DNA of 40,952 nt. Source: Acidimicrobiales bacterium (GTDB lineage Bacteria > Actinomycetota > Acidimicrobiia > Acidimicrobiales > AC-9). This document shows positions 1 to 7,705 of this stretch, piece by piece (position 1 is the first letter of the stretch; each line of letters starts with the position of its first letter). The notes below the pieces were generated by a model that searched no databases, had not been told where the DNA came from, and saw only the letters and a list, made by a program, of their open reading frames with translations. The position numbers were made by a program, and so were the translations under genes. The stretch spans positions 1 to 40,952 of the forward strand of contig DATBBR010000062.1 in NCBI GenBank assembly GCA_036270875.1, read 5' to 3'.

Positions 1-92
1 CCGCCGAGCAGCGCGCGCCGGGTCACGCCCAGACGGCCGTCATCGACGACGTCGCCGGTCGCCGGTTGTGGTTCGTGCCCGATCGGATTCAT
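1..92 (-). CDS. N-terminal fragment of a probable Tat-exported protein
   Basis: Reading leftward from an ATG at 92, thirty codons stay open to the window edge. The peptide ends in VTRRALLG, a twin-arginine motif followed by the start of a hydrophobic stretch, as in Tat signal peptides. A GGAAAGG ribosome site lies six bases before the ATG, and the start is only 17 bases after the stop of the phosphatase gene, so the two are probably co-transcribed. The mature protein lies outside the window, so its function cannot be given. Export by the Tat pathway is inferred from the motif. Confidence 0.6.
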   Translation of the reverse strand, partial: MNPIGHEPQPATGDVVDDGRLGVTRRALLG

Positions 93-109
93 CCCCAGCC
101 TTTCCGGCG

Positions 110-1822
110 TCAGGCGGCGGGCCCCGGTCGTCGCCGCACCAGCAGAAGGGCGGTGTCGTCGGCACCGCCCGCCACCCGGGCCATGGACTCGATGGCCTCG
201 TCACACAGTCGGTCGAGCGACGAGCCGTCACCGCTGAGCACGTCGGCGAATGCCCTGATCCCGTCCTCGAGGTCGTGGCCGTGGGACTCGACGAGCCCGT
301 CGGTATAGAAAGCCAGGATGGCGTCCTCGGGAAGGGACCACGTGTGCTCCTTGTACCCGCCGACGCCGGCGCCGAGCGGCGGTCCCTGGTCGGCCTCGAG
401 GCTGCTCGTCAGCCCGCCGGGGCGGGCGACGAGAGGCGGCACGTGTCCGGCGTTGGCGAACCGAAGCTGGCAGGTGGCCGGATCGAGCACTGCATAGATG
501 CACGTGGCGATCTCGGCCTCTCCGACATCGATCATCAGCTCGTCGAGCGCTCGCAGCACCTCGCCGGGCGGCAGGCCCAGCTTGGCGTAGGCCCGCACCG
601 CGGTGCGGATCTGACCCATGATCGCGGCGGCGTGGACGCCTCGGCCCATCACGTCGCCCATCACCAGCCCGACACCACCCGATCTCGACCGTATGACGTC
701 GTACCAGTCACCACCGACCTCGGCGTGGCCCGCCGCCGGTACGCACCGGGCGGCGACGTCCAACCCGTCAACCGATGTCACGTCGGCGCGCGGCAGCATG
801 CTGCGTTGCAGGGTGGTCGCGATCTCCTGCGACTGATGGAAGCGCAGCCCATGCTCGACGGCGACGTTGGCCCGAGCCGAGAGCTGGTCCATCATGCGCA
901 GGTCGTCTCCGTTGTAGCTCGGTCGCTCGCCACAGGCCCCGAAGAGAACGACCGCGACGACCTCACCGCCGGCGATCACCGGCACGCCGACCGTGGTGTG
1001 CGGCCGCTCGCGCGGCAACTGCGTACGGGGGCACAGCGCCTGGATCCATCCCGGTGGCGTTTCTGCATCGACCCGGTGGAGCGCCGGTGTGCGACTCCGC
1101 GCTGCCCTGGTGACCGGATCGTCTCCCGGGAACCGGATGCTCACACCGGGGTCGGGACGAGCGCCGCAGAGCTCCCGGGTCGCTGCGAACGCGACGGGTT
1201 CCGCCGTCACCTCCGGTCCATCGCTCCAACCATCTCGCCGCGCCGCCGGCAGCACGAACACCGCACACATATCGGCGATCGCGGGCACGACGGCATGAGC
1301 CAGCGCCTGCAGCTTGGCTCCAGGGTCCAAAGCCGCGTTCACCTCTGCCGTGACGCCCGAAAGAAGCTCCAGCCGCTCGCGATCCCGGGAGACTGCGTGC
1401 TCCGTCAGCTCCAGCTCGGTGATGTCCTCGGCGATCGCTCCCACGCCGCACCTGGTTCCGTCAGAGCTGTCGATAGGGATGTAGCTCATCCGCCACACGC
1501 GCGCCGTCCCGGGGGCGTGCCGCAGCTCTCCCTCCACGCGCTCGCCGAAGATCGGCCTGCCGGTCTCCAGCACCTGGCGCAACGACCGATCCACTCCGGA
1601 CGCCAGGTCCGGGTGGACCTCACGGACCGTCCGGCCGCACCGCTCGTCGGAGGTGCCGCCGTCCATCGCCAGCAGGGCGTCGTTGACCCGGGCGAAGCGG
1701 AGCTCGGTGTCGAAGATCATGAGCCCGACCGGAAGGCCGCGGAACAGCGCGTCCAGCGCCGCGGGCGAGCCGGCGTCGATGACCTCGCTGGCGTCGGGAG
1801 ACGCCTCGCCGGTCATCGGCAT
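110..1822 (-). CDS. PAS-GAF-SpoIIE (PP2C-type) serine phosphatase
   Basis: About 570 residues with three domains. A PAS-like sensor spans roughly residues 20-140 (GLMIFDTELRFARVNDALL), a GAF-like domain roughly 155-315, and a PPM/SpoIIE phosphatase domain roughly 340-565. The phosphatase metal-binding motifs are intact: GGDWYDVI, GDVMGRG, YTDGLVE and ADDTALLLV. Actinobacterial proteins of this layout (RsbU/RsbP-like) usually dephosphorylate anti-sigma-factor antagonists in stress signalling. No anti-sigma factor or antagonist is visible here, so the partner is unknown. The open frame extends to 2128, but that would run across the divergent NYN gene. The ATG at 1822 has GGAG six bases upstream and begins just before the PAS domain, so I prefer it. 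No membrane segment is seen, so it is probably cytosolic. Confidence 0.88.
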   Translation of the reverse strand: MPMTGEASPDASEVIDAGSPAALDALFRGLPVGLMIFDTELRFARVNDALLAMDGGTSDERCGRTVREVHPDLASGVDRSLRQVLETGRPIFGERVEGELRHAPGTARVWRMSYIPIDSSDGTRCGVGAIAEDITELELTEHAVSRDRERLELLSGVTAEVNAALDPGAKLQALAHAVVPAIADMCAVFVLPAARRDGWSDGPEVTAEPVAFAATRELCGARPDPGVSIRFPGDDPVTRAARSRTPALHRVDAETPPGWIQALCPRTQLPRERPHTTVGVPVIAGGEVVAVVLFGACGERPSYNGDDLRMMDQLSARANVAVEHGLRFHQSQEIATTLQRSMLPRADVTSVDGLDVAARCVPAAGHAEVGGDWYDVIRSRSGGVGLVMGDVMGRGVHAAAIMGQIRTAVRAYAKLGLPPGEVLRALDELMIDVGEAEIATCIYAVLDPATCQLRFANAGHVPPLVARPGGLTSSLEADQGPPLGAGVGGYKEHTWSLPEDAILAFYTDGLVESHGHDLEDGIRAFADVLSGDGSSLDRLCDEAIESMARVAGGADDTALLLVRRRPGPAA

Positions 1823-2006
1823 CCGTCGCTCCGGCCTGGTGTCACAACAGCATGATGAAGACCGCGTGTAAGGGTGCTCCCCATCCTCCCCGTCTCCTGA
1901 CCCCGACTCACCCGTCCGGCGCCGGGCGCACACCCTAATCCCTCGGCCGATGCCCGATCGCTCCACCACTGTCGAGACCACCTGGACGCCGTAGGGTAGC
2001 CCGGAG
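1823..2006. promoter_or_regulatory. Divergent promoter region between phosphatase and NYN genes
   Basis: This 184-bp spacer holds the same hexamer, TAGGGT, in both directions. On the plus strand it is at 1992-1997, nine bases before the NYN ATG. On the minus strand it is at 1937-1932, about 110 bases before the phosphatase start. Both match the TANNNT -10 consensus of actinobacterial housekeeping promoters. The -35 regions are weak (TGTCGA at 1970-1975 for the NYN gene). Confidence 0.45.
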
Positions 2007-2399
2007 ATGGGCCGGATCCTCGTCGACGGCATGAACGTGATCGGCTCCCGTCCGACGGGCTGGTGGCGCGACCGGGCCGCCGCGGCGCGGGAGCTCTTCG
2101 GCCGCCTGCAGCGCCTGGCCGCCGCCACCGGCGACGACGTGACCCTGGTGCTCGACGGGCGGCCACAGCCCGAGCTGCCGGAGGGCGAGCACCCCGGGGT
2201 GCGGGTCCTCTACGCCCGGCGCTCGGGCCCCGACGCCGCCGACGAGCGCATCCTCGAGCTGCTGGCCCAGGAGCCCGAGCCGGGGTCAGTTCGGGTGTTC
2301 ACCTCGGACCGGGCCCTCCGCCAAGAGGCGGAGCGGCTCGGCGCAGCCGTGGCGGGGGCTGGGACCCTCCTCACCCAGCTCGACGAGCTGGCCGGCTGA
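2007..2399 (+). CDS. YacP-like NYN (PIN-fold) RNase-domain protein
   Basis: A 130-residue protein starting MGRILVDGMNVIGSRP. The early VDGMN motif, a central LVLDG and a later VFTSDRALR supply the acidic positions of the NYN/PIN nuclease fold. The Bacillus relative is YacP/Rae1, a ribosome-associated endoribonuclease, although many actinobacterial members are untested. The length is normal for a single-domain protein. It reads as a monocistronic gene with a TAGGGT -10 box close to the ATG, which fits a leaderless or very short leader. The RNA target is unknown. The family call is firm and nuclease activity is inferred from family. Confidence 0.8.
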   Translation: MGRILVDGMNVIGSRPTGWWRDRAAAARELFGRLQRLAAATGDDVTLVLDGRPQPELPEGEHPGVRVLYARRSGPDAADERILELLAQEPEPGSVRVFTSDRALRQEAERLGAAVAGAGTLLTQLDELAG

Positions 2400-2494
2400 G
2401 CGTGCTGGCGCAGGGTCGCCCCGGCGGGACCGCGCCAGGGCAGCCCCGCAGTCGTCATCTTCCGGCCCGGCTGCACCAGCCCGCTTCGGGCCTC

Positions 2495-2523
2495 TAGCCT
2501 GGTGGGCACCGCAGTGGAAGGAG
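2495..2523 (+). promoter_or_regulatory. tatA promoter -10 and ribosome binding site
   Basis: TAGCCT at 2495-2500 fits the TANNNT -10 consensus. An AAGGAG ribosome site lies at 2518-2523. It abuts the ATG at 2524 with no spacer but is six bases from the GTG at 2530, which favours the GTG as the real tatA start. Confidence 0.45.
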
Positions 2524-2529
2524 ATGCGT

Positions 2530-2769
2530 GTGCTCGCCAATATCGCCGGGCCCGACCTCTTCATAGTCCTGGCCGTGGTCGCGCTGCTCTTTGGCGGGAC
2601 CCAGCTTCCGAAGCTGGCCCGCTCACTGGGATCGGCGTCCCACGAGTTCCGCAAGGGCGTCGAAGAGGGGGGCCACGCGGAGGACAAGGCGACGGACGAC
2701 AAGGCCGAGGGCAAGGGCAAGGCCCAGGAAAAGGCCACGACGGAGGACAAGGGGCAGGCAAGTACCTAG
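2530..2769 (+). CDS. tatA: Sec-independent translocase subunit TatA
   Basis: A 79-residue protein with the TatA layout. It has a short N-terminal transmembrane helix (DLFIVLAVVALLFGG), the hinge-like LPKLARSLG, an amphipathic helix, and a highly charged lysine/glutamate-rich tail. TatA oligomers form the pore that moves folded proteins bearing twin-arginine signals, working with TatC. No tatC or tatB is in the window. The tail (KAEGKGKAQEKATTEDKG) is low complexity, as is common in this family. An in-frame ATG at 2524 would add two residues but lacks a usable ribosome-site spacing. A probable Tat substrate starts at the left edge of the window. Confidence 0.9.
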   Translation: MLANIAGPDLFIVLAVVALLFGGTQLPKLARSLGSASHEFRKGVEEGGHAEDKATDDKAEGKGKAQEKATTEDKGQAST

Positions 2770-2776
2770 GCGGTCC

Positions 2777-2836
2777 CAGTCCGATCTGGCACAGTCCAAT
2801 CGGGCACAGTCCGATCGCGCCCGGTCCGAACGGGCC
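2777..2836. repeat. Four-copy 15-bp tandem repeat
   Basis: Four consecutive 15-base units begin at 2777, 2792, 2807 and 2822, each of the form CRGTCCRA followed by TCKSGCM-like sequence, with two to five differences between units. They lie between the tatA stop and the membrane protein. An 8-bp inverted repeat (CCGAACGG at 2826-2833 and CCGTTCGG at 2843-2850) overlaps the last unit and could act as a weak tatA terminator, although no T-run follows. Confidence 0.6.
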
Positions 2837-2920
2837 GGACTTCCGTTCGGGCTTCATCAGGGGGCCGAGTACGTCTTCGCCGCGCTCCTGGTCGAGACTT
2901 CACTGCACGTACGCGGACCC

Positions 2921-3553
2921 ATGGGAAAGGTCCTCCTAGCTGCCGCCGCCTATCTGGTGGCGATGGCCCTGCTGTCCCGGGGCCCCCTCGGCCTGGTCCA
3001 CATCGTGGGCCCCCGCCTCCACCAGGGCCTCGATCTGGTGCTGGTCATCGGTCTGGCCGTCTCGCCGGTCATAGCCAGGAACGACCTCGACGTGGCGGGG
3101 GTCATCGTGGCCGAGGCGCTCGCCATCATCCTCCTCCGGTTGGCCTTTCGCACCCGCTACGTCCCGGCCGCCGCCGCCGTCGGCACCGGGGGAGCAGCCA
3201 CCCGGGCTGTTCCGGCGTCCAGGGAGCCGGGCCGCGCCCCCGTCTCGGAGGGCAGCGGCAGTGCTGGGCCTCCTGGCGAGGCGGCGCAGTCGCCGGCAGC
3301 GAGTGCCGGCGACGGGGCTGCCGCCCCCTCTGCTCGCCGTTCACCACGAACAGCAGAGGGCGGGAACGGGTCCCCCTCTGGGCCTGCGGCGCCGCCGGCG
3401 ACACAGCGCCCCGTGCCCACGACGGCCTGGACGCTGGGGGTCCTGGCAGCACGGGCCCGCCGACGAAGGGCCGGTCCGGACCGCGCCCTGGGCGAAGGGG
3501 CTCGCAGGCTCGGCACGGCGCTGGGGCGCGCCAACCGGCGGCGAACTGACTGA
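2921..3553 (+). CDS. Small membrane protein with disordered tail
   Basis: I do not recognise a family. The 210-residue product begins MGKVLLAAAAYLVAMALL and has two or three hydrophobic segments in its first 85 residues (about 3-20, 38-56 and 62-80). A tail of about 120 residues rich in Ala, Pro, Gly, Ser and Arg follows. Third-position GC stays high throughout, which supports coding. The frame is open upstream to 2591, but that part overlaps tatA in another frame and the 15-bp repeat, so I start at the ATG where the hydrophobic segment begins. There is no good ribosome site, so the start is uncertain. It runs toward the SCP2 gene. Confidence 0.5.
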   Translation: MGKVLLAAAAYLVAMALLSRGPLGLVHIVGPRLHQGLDLVLVIGLAVSPVIARNDLDVAGVIVAEALAIILLRLAFRTRYVPAAAAVGTGGAATRAVPASREPGRAPVSEGSGSAGPPGEAAQSPAASAGDGAAAPSARRSPRTAEGGNGSPSGPAAPPATQRPVPTTAWTLGVLAARARRRRAGPDRALGEGARRLGTALGRANRRRTD

Positions 3554-3577
3554 CGCGAGCCCTCTATGAGGCGAGCG

Positions 3578-4003
3578 CTACTGGGCGAACCACGTCTGCA
3601 TGGTCTGGGCGAAGAACATGTCGCCAGTGAGCTTGAGCTTGCCCGACATGAAGGCCTGCATGCCGTCGAGCTTGCCCGACACGAAGCGCACGAAGTCGGC
3701 CAAGGCCAGCCCCAGGGTGACCCGAGGAGACTCGCCGGCGCCCTTGGCCACCGAGCACGCTCCGTTGTCCACCTTGAACTGGTAGCTGCGGGTCCCGTCA
3801 GGAGTGGCGATGTCCCACTGGACGAGGGCCGACTGGCCGGCCGCCTTCTCGGGGAGGAAGGCCTCCTGCATCCCCTCGAAGATCTGGTCCAGCACGGTGT
3901 CCACGCCGGTCGCGGAGACGAACTCGTTGATCTCCTCGTCCGACCTTCCATCCACGAGCTCAGCCAGCTGCTCCCGGCCCAGCTGCTCGGCGTTCTCGGC
4001 CAT
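3578..4003 (-). CDS. SCP2 sterol-carrier-domain protein
   Basis: A 141-residue protein whose C-terminal 100 residues match the SCP2 fold: a beta segment with SYQFKVDNGACSVAKGAG, then PRVTLGLALADFVRFVSGKL and a final KLKLTGDMFFAQTMQTWFA. SCP2 domains bind lipids or acyl chains in a hydrophobic tunnel. The N-terminal 45 residues are helical and acidic. An AGGAGGA site just before the ATG at 4003 fixes the start over the longer open frame. The divergent neighbour is an alkylsulfatase-like hydrolase lacking the SCP2-like domain that normally ends such enzymes, so the two may work together. That link is inference. Confidence 0.82.
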   Translation of the reverse strand: MAENAEQLGREQLAELVDGRSDEEINEFVSATGVDTVLDQIFEGMQEAFLPEKAAGQSALVQWDIATPDGTRSYQFKVDNGACSVAKGAGESPRVTLGLALADFVRFVSGKLDGMQAFMSGKLKLTGDMFFAQTMQTWFAQ

Positions 4004-4034
4004 GGACGCTCCTCCTGCTCGTCGGTAGCGGCGA

Positions 4035-4064
4035 ATCCTAGGATCTCGATGGTCGGGGCCACAA
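4035..4064 (-). promoter_or_regulatory. Promoter of the SCP2 gene
   Basis: On the minus strand, TTGTGG (4064-4059), an 18-base spacer and TAGGAT (4040-4035) make a plausible -35/-10 pair. The untranslated leader is short and contains the AGGAGGA ribosome site. Confidence 0.5.
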
Positions 4065-4121
4065 CGGTCCGGCGTGCGCCCGCCCGGGAGGCGGCGCAGG
4101 AAACAACTATCGGGGGCGACG

Positions 4122-5384
4122 ATGACGAACAGCGTGCTGGAGACGGCCGACCGCCTGTGGCGCGGTGAGGCGGACATCGCCGAGCAGCATCAGTTCTTTC
4201 CCGACACGAGCCTGACGGAGATCGCCGACGGGGTGGTCTTCGTGCGCTCCTTCGCCAACGTCAGCGCCGTGGCCACCGGCGAGGGGCTGGTGCTCGTCGA
4301 CACGGGCAGCCCGTTCTTCGCCCTCGCCATTCATAGCCAGCTGCGGCGGTGGTCGGCCGACCGCCTGCACACGGCCATCTATTCGCACGGCCACATCGAC
4401 CACGTGTTCGGCGTCGGTCCCTTCGAGGAGGACGCCCGGTCGAACAGCTGGCCCGCACCGACCGTGGTGAGCCATGAGGCCCTCCCCCCGCGCTTCGACC
4501 GCTACCTGCTGACCGCCGGCTACAACGGCATCGTCAACCAGCGCCAGTTCCAGGCGCCCGACCTCGTGTGGCCGACGAGCTACCGCTACCCCGACCACAC
4601 CTATCGCGAGCAGATGAGCCTCGAGATCGGCGGGCTGCTGTTCGAGCTGCATCACGACCGGGGGGAGACCGACGACCACACCTGGACCTGGATCCCCGAG
4701 CGCCGCGTGCTGTGCTGCGGTGACTTCTTCATCTGGGCGTCACCCAACGCCGGCAATCCGCAGAAGGTCCAGCGCTACCCGAGCGAGTGGGCGGCGGCGC
4801 TGCGCAAGATGGCCGCGCTCGGTCCCGAGGTGCTCCTGCCTGGCCACGGCTTCCCGATCGTCGGCGCCGACCGGGTCGCCCGGGCCCTCACCGACACGGC
4901 CGAGCTTCTCGAGAGCCTGCACGACCAGACCGTGGCCCTCATGAACCAGGGAGCCCGGCTCGACGAGGTGATCCACAGCGTCGCCGCCCCCCGCCATCTC
5001 CTCGAGCGACCGTACCTCCACGCCATCTACGACGAGCTCGAGTTCGTGGTCCGCAACACCTGGCGCCTGTACGGCGGCTGGTACGACGGCAACCCGGCCA
5101 TGCTCAAGCCTGCCCCCGAGGCCGACCTGGCCGGGGAGCTGGCCGATCTGGCCGGCGGGGCCCAGCGGCTGGCCGATCGGGCCCGACAGCTCGCCGAGGC
5201 CGGCGATCTCCGACTGGCTGGCCATCTGGCCGAGGCCGCGGCGCTCGCCGCCCCCGCGGATCCCGAGGTGCACCGGGCTCGAGCTGAGGTGTACGAGCGA
5301 CGGGTGGCCCACGAGGACTCGGTCATGTCGAGGGGCATCTTCGGCTGGGCCGCCGCCGAGTCGCGCCGCCTGGCGCAGGGGTGA
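4122..5384 (+). CDS. Alkylsulfatase-like metallo-beta-lactamase-fold hydrolase
   Basis: A 420-residue protein in two parts. Residues about 25-260 are an MBL-fold domain with the zinc motif SHGHIDHVFG (HxHxDH), GRGETD-like HDRGETDDHTW, CGDFFIW and LPGHGFPI. The remainder matches the helical dimerisation domain of SdsA1/BDS1-type alkyl sulfatases (YDELEFVVRNTWRLYGGWYDGN). These enzymes cleave sulfate esters of alkyl chains. The usual C-terminal SCP2-like substrate domain is absent. A separate SCP2 protein is encoded divergently 118 bp away. I use the ATG at 4122; an upstream ATG at 4074 would add 16 basic residues without homology. Sulfatase activity is plausible, but other esters are possible. 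Confidence 0.83.
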   Translation: MTNSVLETADRLWRGEADIAEQHQFFPDTSLTEIADGVVFVRSFANVSAVATGEGLVLVDTGSPFFALAIHSQLRRWSADRLHTAIYSHGHIDHVFGVGPFEEDARSNSWPAPTVVSHEALPPRFDRYLLTAGYNGIVNQRQFQAPDLVWPTSYRYPDHTYREQMSLEIGGLLFELHHDRGETDDHTWTWIPERRVLCCGDFFIWASPNAGNPQKVQRYPSEWAAALRKMAALGPEVLLPGHGFPIVGADRVARALTDTAELLESLHDQTVALMNQGARLDEVIHSVAAPRHLLERPYLHAIYDELEFVVRNTWRLYGGWYDGNPAMLKPAPEADLAGELADLAGGAQRLADRARQLAEAGDLRLAGHLAEAAALAAPADPEVHRARAEVYERRVAHEDSVMSRGIFGWAAAESRRLAQG

Positions 5385-5391
5385 CGCGGGT

Positions 5392-5437
5392 CCCCTTCGG
5401 CATCCCCCGAAAAAGGCAGGGAGTGGGCCGAAAGGGG
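5392..5437 (+). terminator. Possible hairpin terminator after the metallohydrolase gene
   Basis: CCCCTTCGGC at 5392-5401 pairs with GCCGAAAGGGG at 5427-5437 with one bulged base and a 25-base loop. There is no T-run, so this is a weak candidate. Confidence 0.3.
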
Positions 5438-5441
5438 CGAA

Positions 5442-5447
5442 TATACA
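5442..5447 (+). promoter_or_regulatory. -10 box for the subtilase gene
   Basis: TATACA ends exactly six bases before the ATG at 5454, the spacing of a leaderless transcript. The last base is A rather than T. The nearest ribosome-site-like purine run is 16 bases away, so a leadered start is less likely. Confidence 0.4.
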
Positions 5448-5453
5448 CACGCA

Positions 5454-6824
5454 ATGACTCGTCGCTCGGTCTTCCGTCGCGCCGGGGTCGTCGCCTCTGT
5501 CTTCGCAACGCTTCCCGTCCTGGCGTGGGCCTGCTCCGCCTCGGGTACCCCCGCAGCCCCCAACGACCCGTTCTGGCCCCAGCAGTGGAACATGACCCAG
5601 ATCGGTCTACCGGCGGCGTGGGGCGCGAGCACCGGCCGGGGCGTGCGCATCGGGATCGTCGACTCGGGAGTCGACCTCGGTCACCAGGATCTGACCGGCA
5701 AGGTCGTCGCCGGCACCAACTGCATCAACTCCGGCGGGGACTCCACCAAGTGCAACGGGAGCCCCCAGGACGACAACGGGCACGGGACGCACGTGTCGGG
5801 GATCGCCGCCGCCTCGACGAACAACGGGCTGGGAGTGGCGGGCACCGCGCCGGACGCCCAGCTGGTCGTGGCGAAGGTCCTTGACGCCCGTGGGTCGGGC
5901 AACTTCTCCGACGTCAACGCCGGCATCATGTGGGTCGTCGACCATGGCGCCCGGGTGGTGAACCTGAGCCTGGGTGACTCCACGCCGATCGTCCCCGGCC
6001 TGCTGGGGCAGAACTCGCTGGAAACCGGCATCGAGTACGCCTGGAGCCACGGGGCAGTGCCGGTGCTGGCCTCAGGCAACACCAACTACTTCGGTCTCGG
6101 CAGCCAGAACTACGGCAACACCGACGCCGTCGTGGTCGGAGCCACGGGGTCCAACGGCCAGCCGACCAGCTATTCGAGTCCGCCCGGCAATGCCAAGTGG
6201 TCGTTGGTCGCGCCGGGCGGTGCGGGCTACGACTCAACCGGCCAGCCGACCTGCGACGGCGCCGCCCGGGCCCAGTGCATCATCTCGACCTACTGGAGCT
6301 CGGGCCAGGCCAACTCCTACGGCTATGACGAGGGAACATCCATGGCGACCCCGCACGTGACGGGGACGGTGGCACTGCTCCTGGCGATGGGGCGAACCCC
6401 GACCCAGGCGGTGTCGGACCTCCTGTCCTCGGCCAACAAGGCAACGGCCTGCGGGTCCGGCTGCGCCGGCCGCCTCGACGCCTCCAGCGCAGTCGGTGCC
6501 GGTCCCGCCCCCGCGGCGCCGTCGGGGCCCGCCGGCGGCTCGTCCGGCCACGCGGCCACCTCAGGGGCGGCCTCCGCCCGACCCGCAGGCTCCGGATCCA
6601 CGGGCACCCAGGCGCCGCGGCCGGGAACATCCCCCACGGTGTCAGCCATCGCCAGCCCGCCGCCCGGCTCCCGGGCGAGCGCAGCCGGGAACCTGGGCAT
6701 CCCGACCGCCGGCCAGGGTCGCGATGGCCGAATGTCCGGCGCCGCCGGCGTCCTCGCCGTGGTCACCTTCCTCGTGGCCGGGTTCACCGCGGCCTTCCGG
6801 GTCCGGCGGCAGTTGCGGGGCTGA
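5454..6824 (+). CDS. Membrane-anchored subtilisin-family serine protease (S8)
   Basis: A 456-residue protease precursor. Residues 1-27 form a Sec-type signal (RRAGVVASVFATLPVLAWA). The catalytic triad is complete: Asp in GIVDSGVDLGHQD, His in DDNGHGTHVSGIAA and Ser in GTSMATPHVTG, with the oxyanion-hole region around PVLASGN. There is no long propeptide; the catalytic domain follows the signal almost directly, as in thermitase-like enzymes. After about residue 345 comes an Ala/Pro/Ser/Gly-rich stalk of about 80 residues and a final transmembrane helix (VLAVVTFLVAGFTAAF) with a basic tail, so the enzyme should face outside while tethered to the membrane. No ESX genes are nearby, so I do not call it a mycosin. 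Substrate unknown. Confidence 0.9.
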   Translation: MTRRSVFRRAGVVASVFATLPVLAWACSASGTPAAPNDPFWPQQWNMTQIGLPAAWGASTGRGVRIGIVDSGVDLGHQDLTGKVVAGTNCINSGGDSTKCNGSPQDDNGHGTHVSGIAAASTNNGLGVAGTAPDAQLVVAKVLDARGSGNFSDVNAGIMWVVDHGARVVNLSLGDSTPIVPGLLGQNSLETGIEYAWSHGAVPVLASGNTNYFGLGSQNYGNTDAVVVGATGSNGQPTSYSSPPGNAKWSLVAPGGAGYDSTGQPTCDGAARAQCIISTYWSSGQANSYGYDEGTSMATPHVTGTVALLLAMGRTPTQAVSDLLSSANKATACGSGCAGRLDASSAVGAGPAPAAPSGPAGGSSGHAATSGAASARPAGSGSTGTQAPRPGTSPTVSAIASPPPGSRASAAGNLGIPTAGQGRDGRMSGAAGVLAVVTFLVAGFTAAFRVRRQLRG

Positions 6825-6921
6825 GCCGTCCGACGCGGCCCGTACCAGCCGGACGACGTGGGCTGTGACCAGCGGCGAAGTGCGGGCCCCTCCGGCTTTC
6901 GATTTCGCCGGCACGTCCCGC

Positions 6922-6927
6922 TAGATT
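6922..6927 (+). promoter_or_regulatory. -10 box of the ctaCDF operon
   Basis: TAGATT lies seven bases before the GTG at 6935. This is leaderless geometry, and it supports the GTG over the TTG at 6926, which lies inside the -10 box. Confidence 0.5.
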
Positions 6928-6934
6928 GCCCCGC

Positions 6935-7705
6935 GTGATCCGCGAGCTTCGCCGGGCGGGTGGCCACGGCTCCTCTTCGCGACGGGGACTCTGGGCGGCA
7001 ATCGGGCTGCTCCTCGTCGCCATCTCCGGCTCCGCCTGCACCATCCCCACCTTCGGTGCCTTCAAGGGCGCGACGGACCAGGGCCATGCCGCGTTCCACA
7101 TGTGGGAGTGGTCCCTCCTCGCCGCCATGGGCGTCGGGGCCATCGTGTGGATACTCATCTTCTGGTCGATCATCCGCTACCGGAAGCGGGGCGACGAGCT
7201 CCCCAAGCAGATCCGCTACAGCACCCCCGTGGAGATCGTCTACACCATTGTCCCGATCCTCATCGTGATAGGGCTCTTCTACTTCACGGTCATCGTGGAG
7301 GACCGGATCGACGCCGTGAGCCCCACTCCGGCGGTGACAGTGAAGGTCACCGGCTATCAGTGGGGGTGGCGCTTCGACTACCAGGGATCGGGGGTGTCGC
7401 TGGTCCCGTCGCCCAACCACCCGGCCCAGCTCGTGCTGCCGGTCGGCGTGAGCACGAGGATCAATCTCGTCTCCAACGACGTGGTGCACGGCTTCTACAT
7501 TCCAGCGTTCAACTTCAGCCGGTACGCCCAGCCCGGAGTGACCAACACCTTCGACTTCAACCCCACCGAGAGCGGGACTTTCATCGGTCGGTGCGCGCAG
7601 TACTGCGGGCTCTACCATTCGCAAATGCTGTTCAGCGTCAAGACGGTGAGCCGGGGTCAGTTCAGGACCTGGCTGGCCGGCCAGACCTCGGGAGCGGCGG
7701 CATGA
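6935..7705 (+). CDS. ctaC: Cytochrome c oxidase subunit II
   Basis: About 256 residues. It has an N-terminal export signal ending near ISGSAC, where a lipid-modified cysteine is possible, and two transmembrane helices (about residues 50-75 and 95-115). A periplasmic cupredoxin domain follows. The CuA site is complete in [12 protein letters not shown], with the upstream histidine in [10 protein letters not shown]. This subunit accepts electrons from cytochrome c, here probably the QcrC diheme protein, and passes them to subunit I. The stop overlaps the ctaD start by four bases (ATGA). GTG 6935 is chosen because the TANNNT box ends seven bases before it. Confidence 0.94.
   Translation: MIRELRRAGGHGSSSRRGLWAAIGLLLVAISGSACTIPTFGAFKGATDQGHAAFHMWEWSLLAAMGVGAIVWILIFWSIIRYRKRGDELPKQIRYSTPVEIVYTIVPILIVIGLFYFTVIVEDRIDAVSPTPAVTVKVTGYQWGWRFDYQGSGVSLVPSPNHPAQLVLPVGVSTRINLVSNDVVHGFYIPAFNFSRYAQPGVTNTFDFNPTESGTFIGRCAQYCGLYHSQMLFSVKTVSRGQFRTWLAGQTSGAAA

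Noticed and set aside
68-1855. A 595-codon plus-strand open frame over the phosphatase gene
   Set aside because: It is antisense to a gene with intact phosphatase motifs, and its product is Arg/Gly/Pro-rich with no recognisable fold.
4122-5384. A metallo-beta-lactamase resistance enzyme
   Set aside because: The C-terminal dimerisation domain matches alkyl sulfatases, not beta-lactamases.
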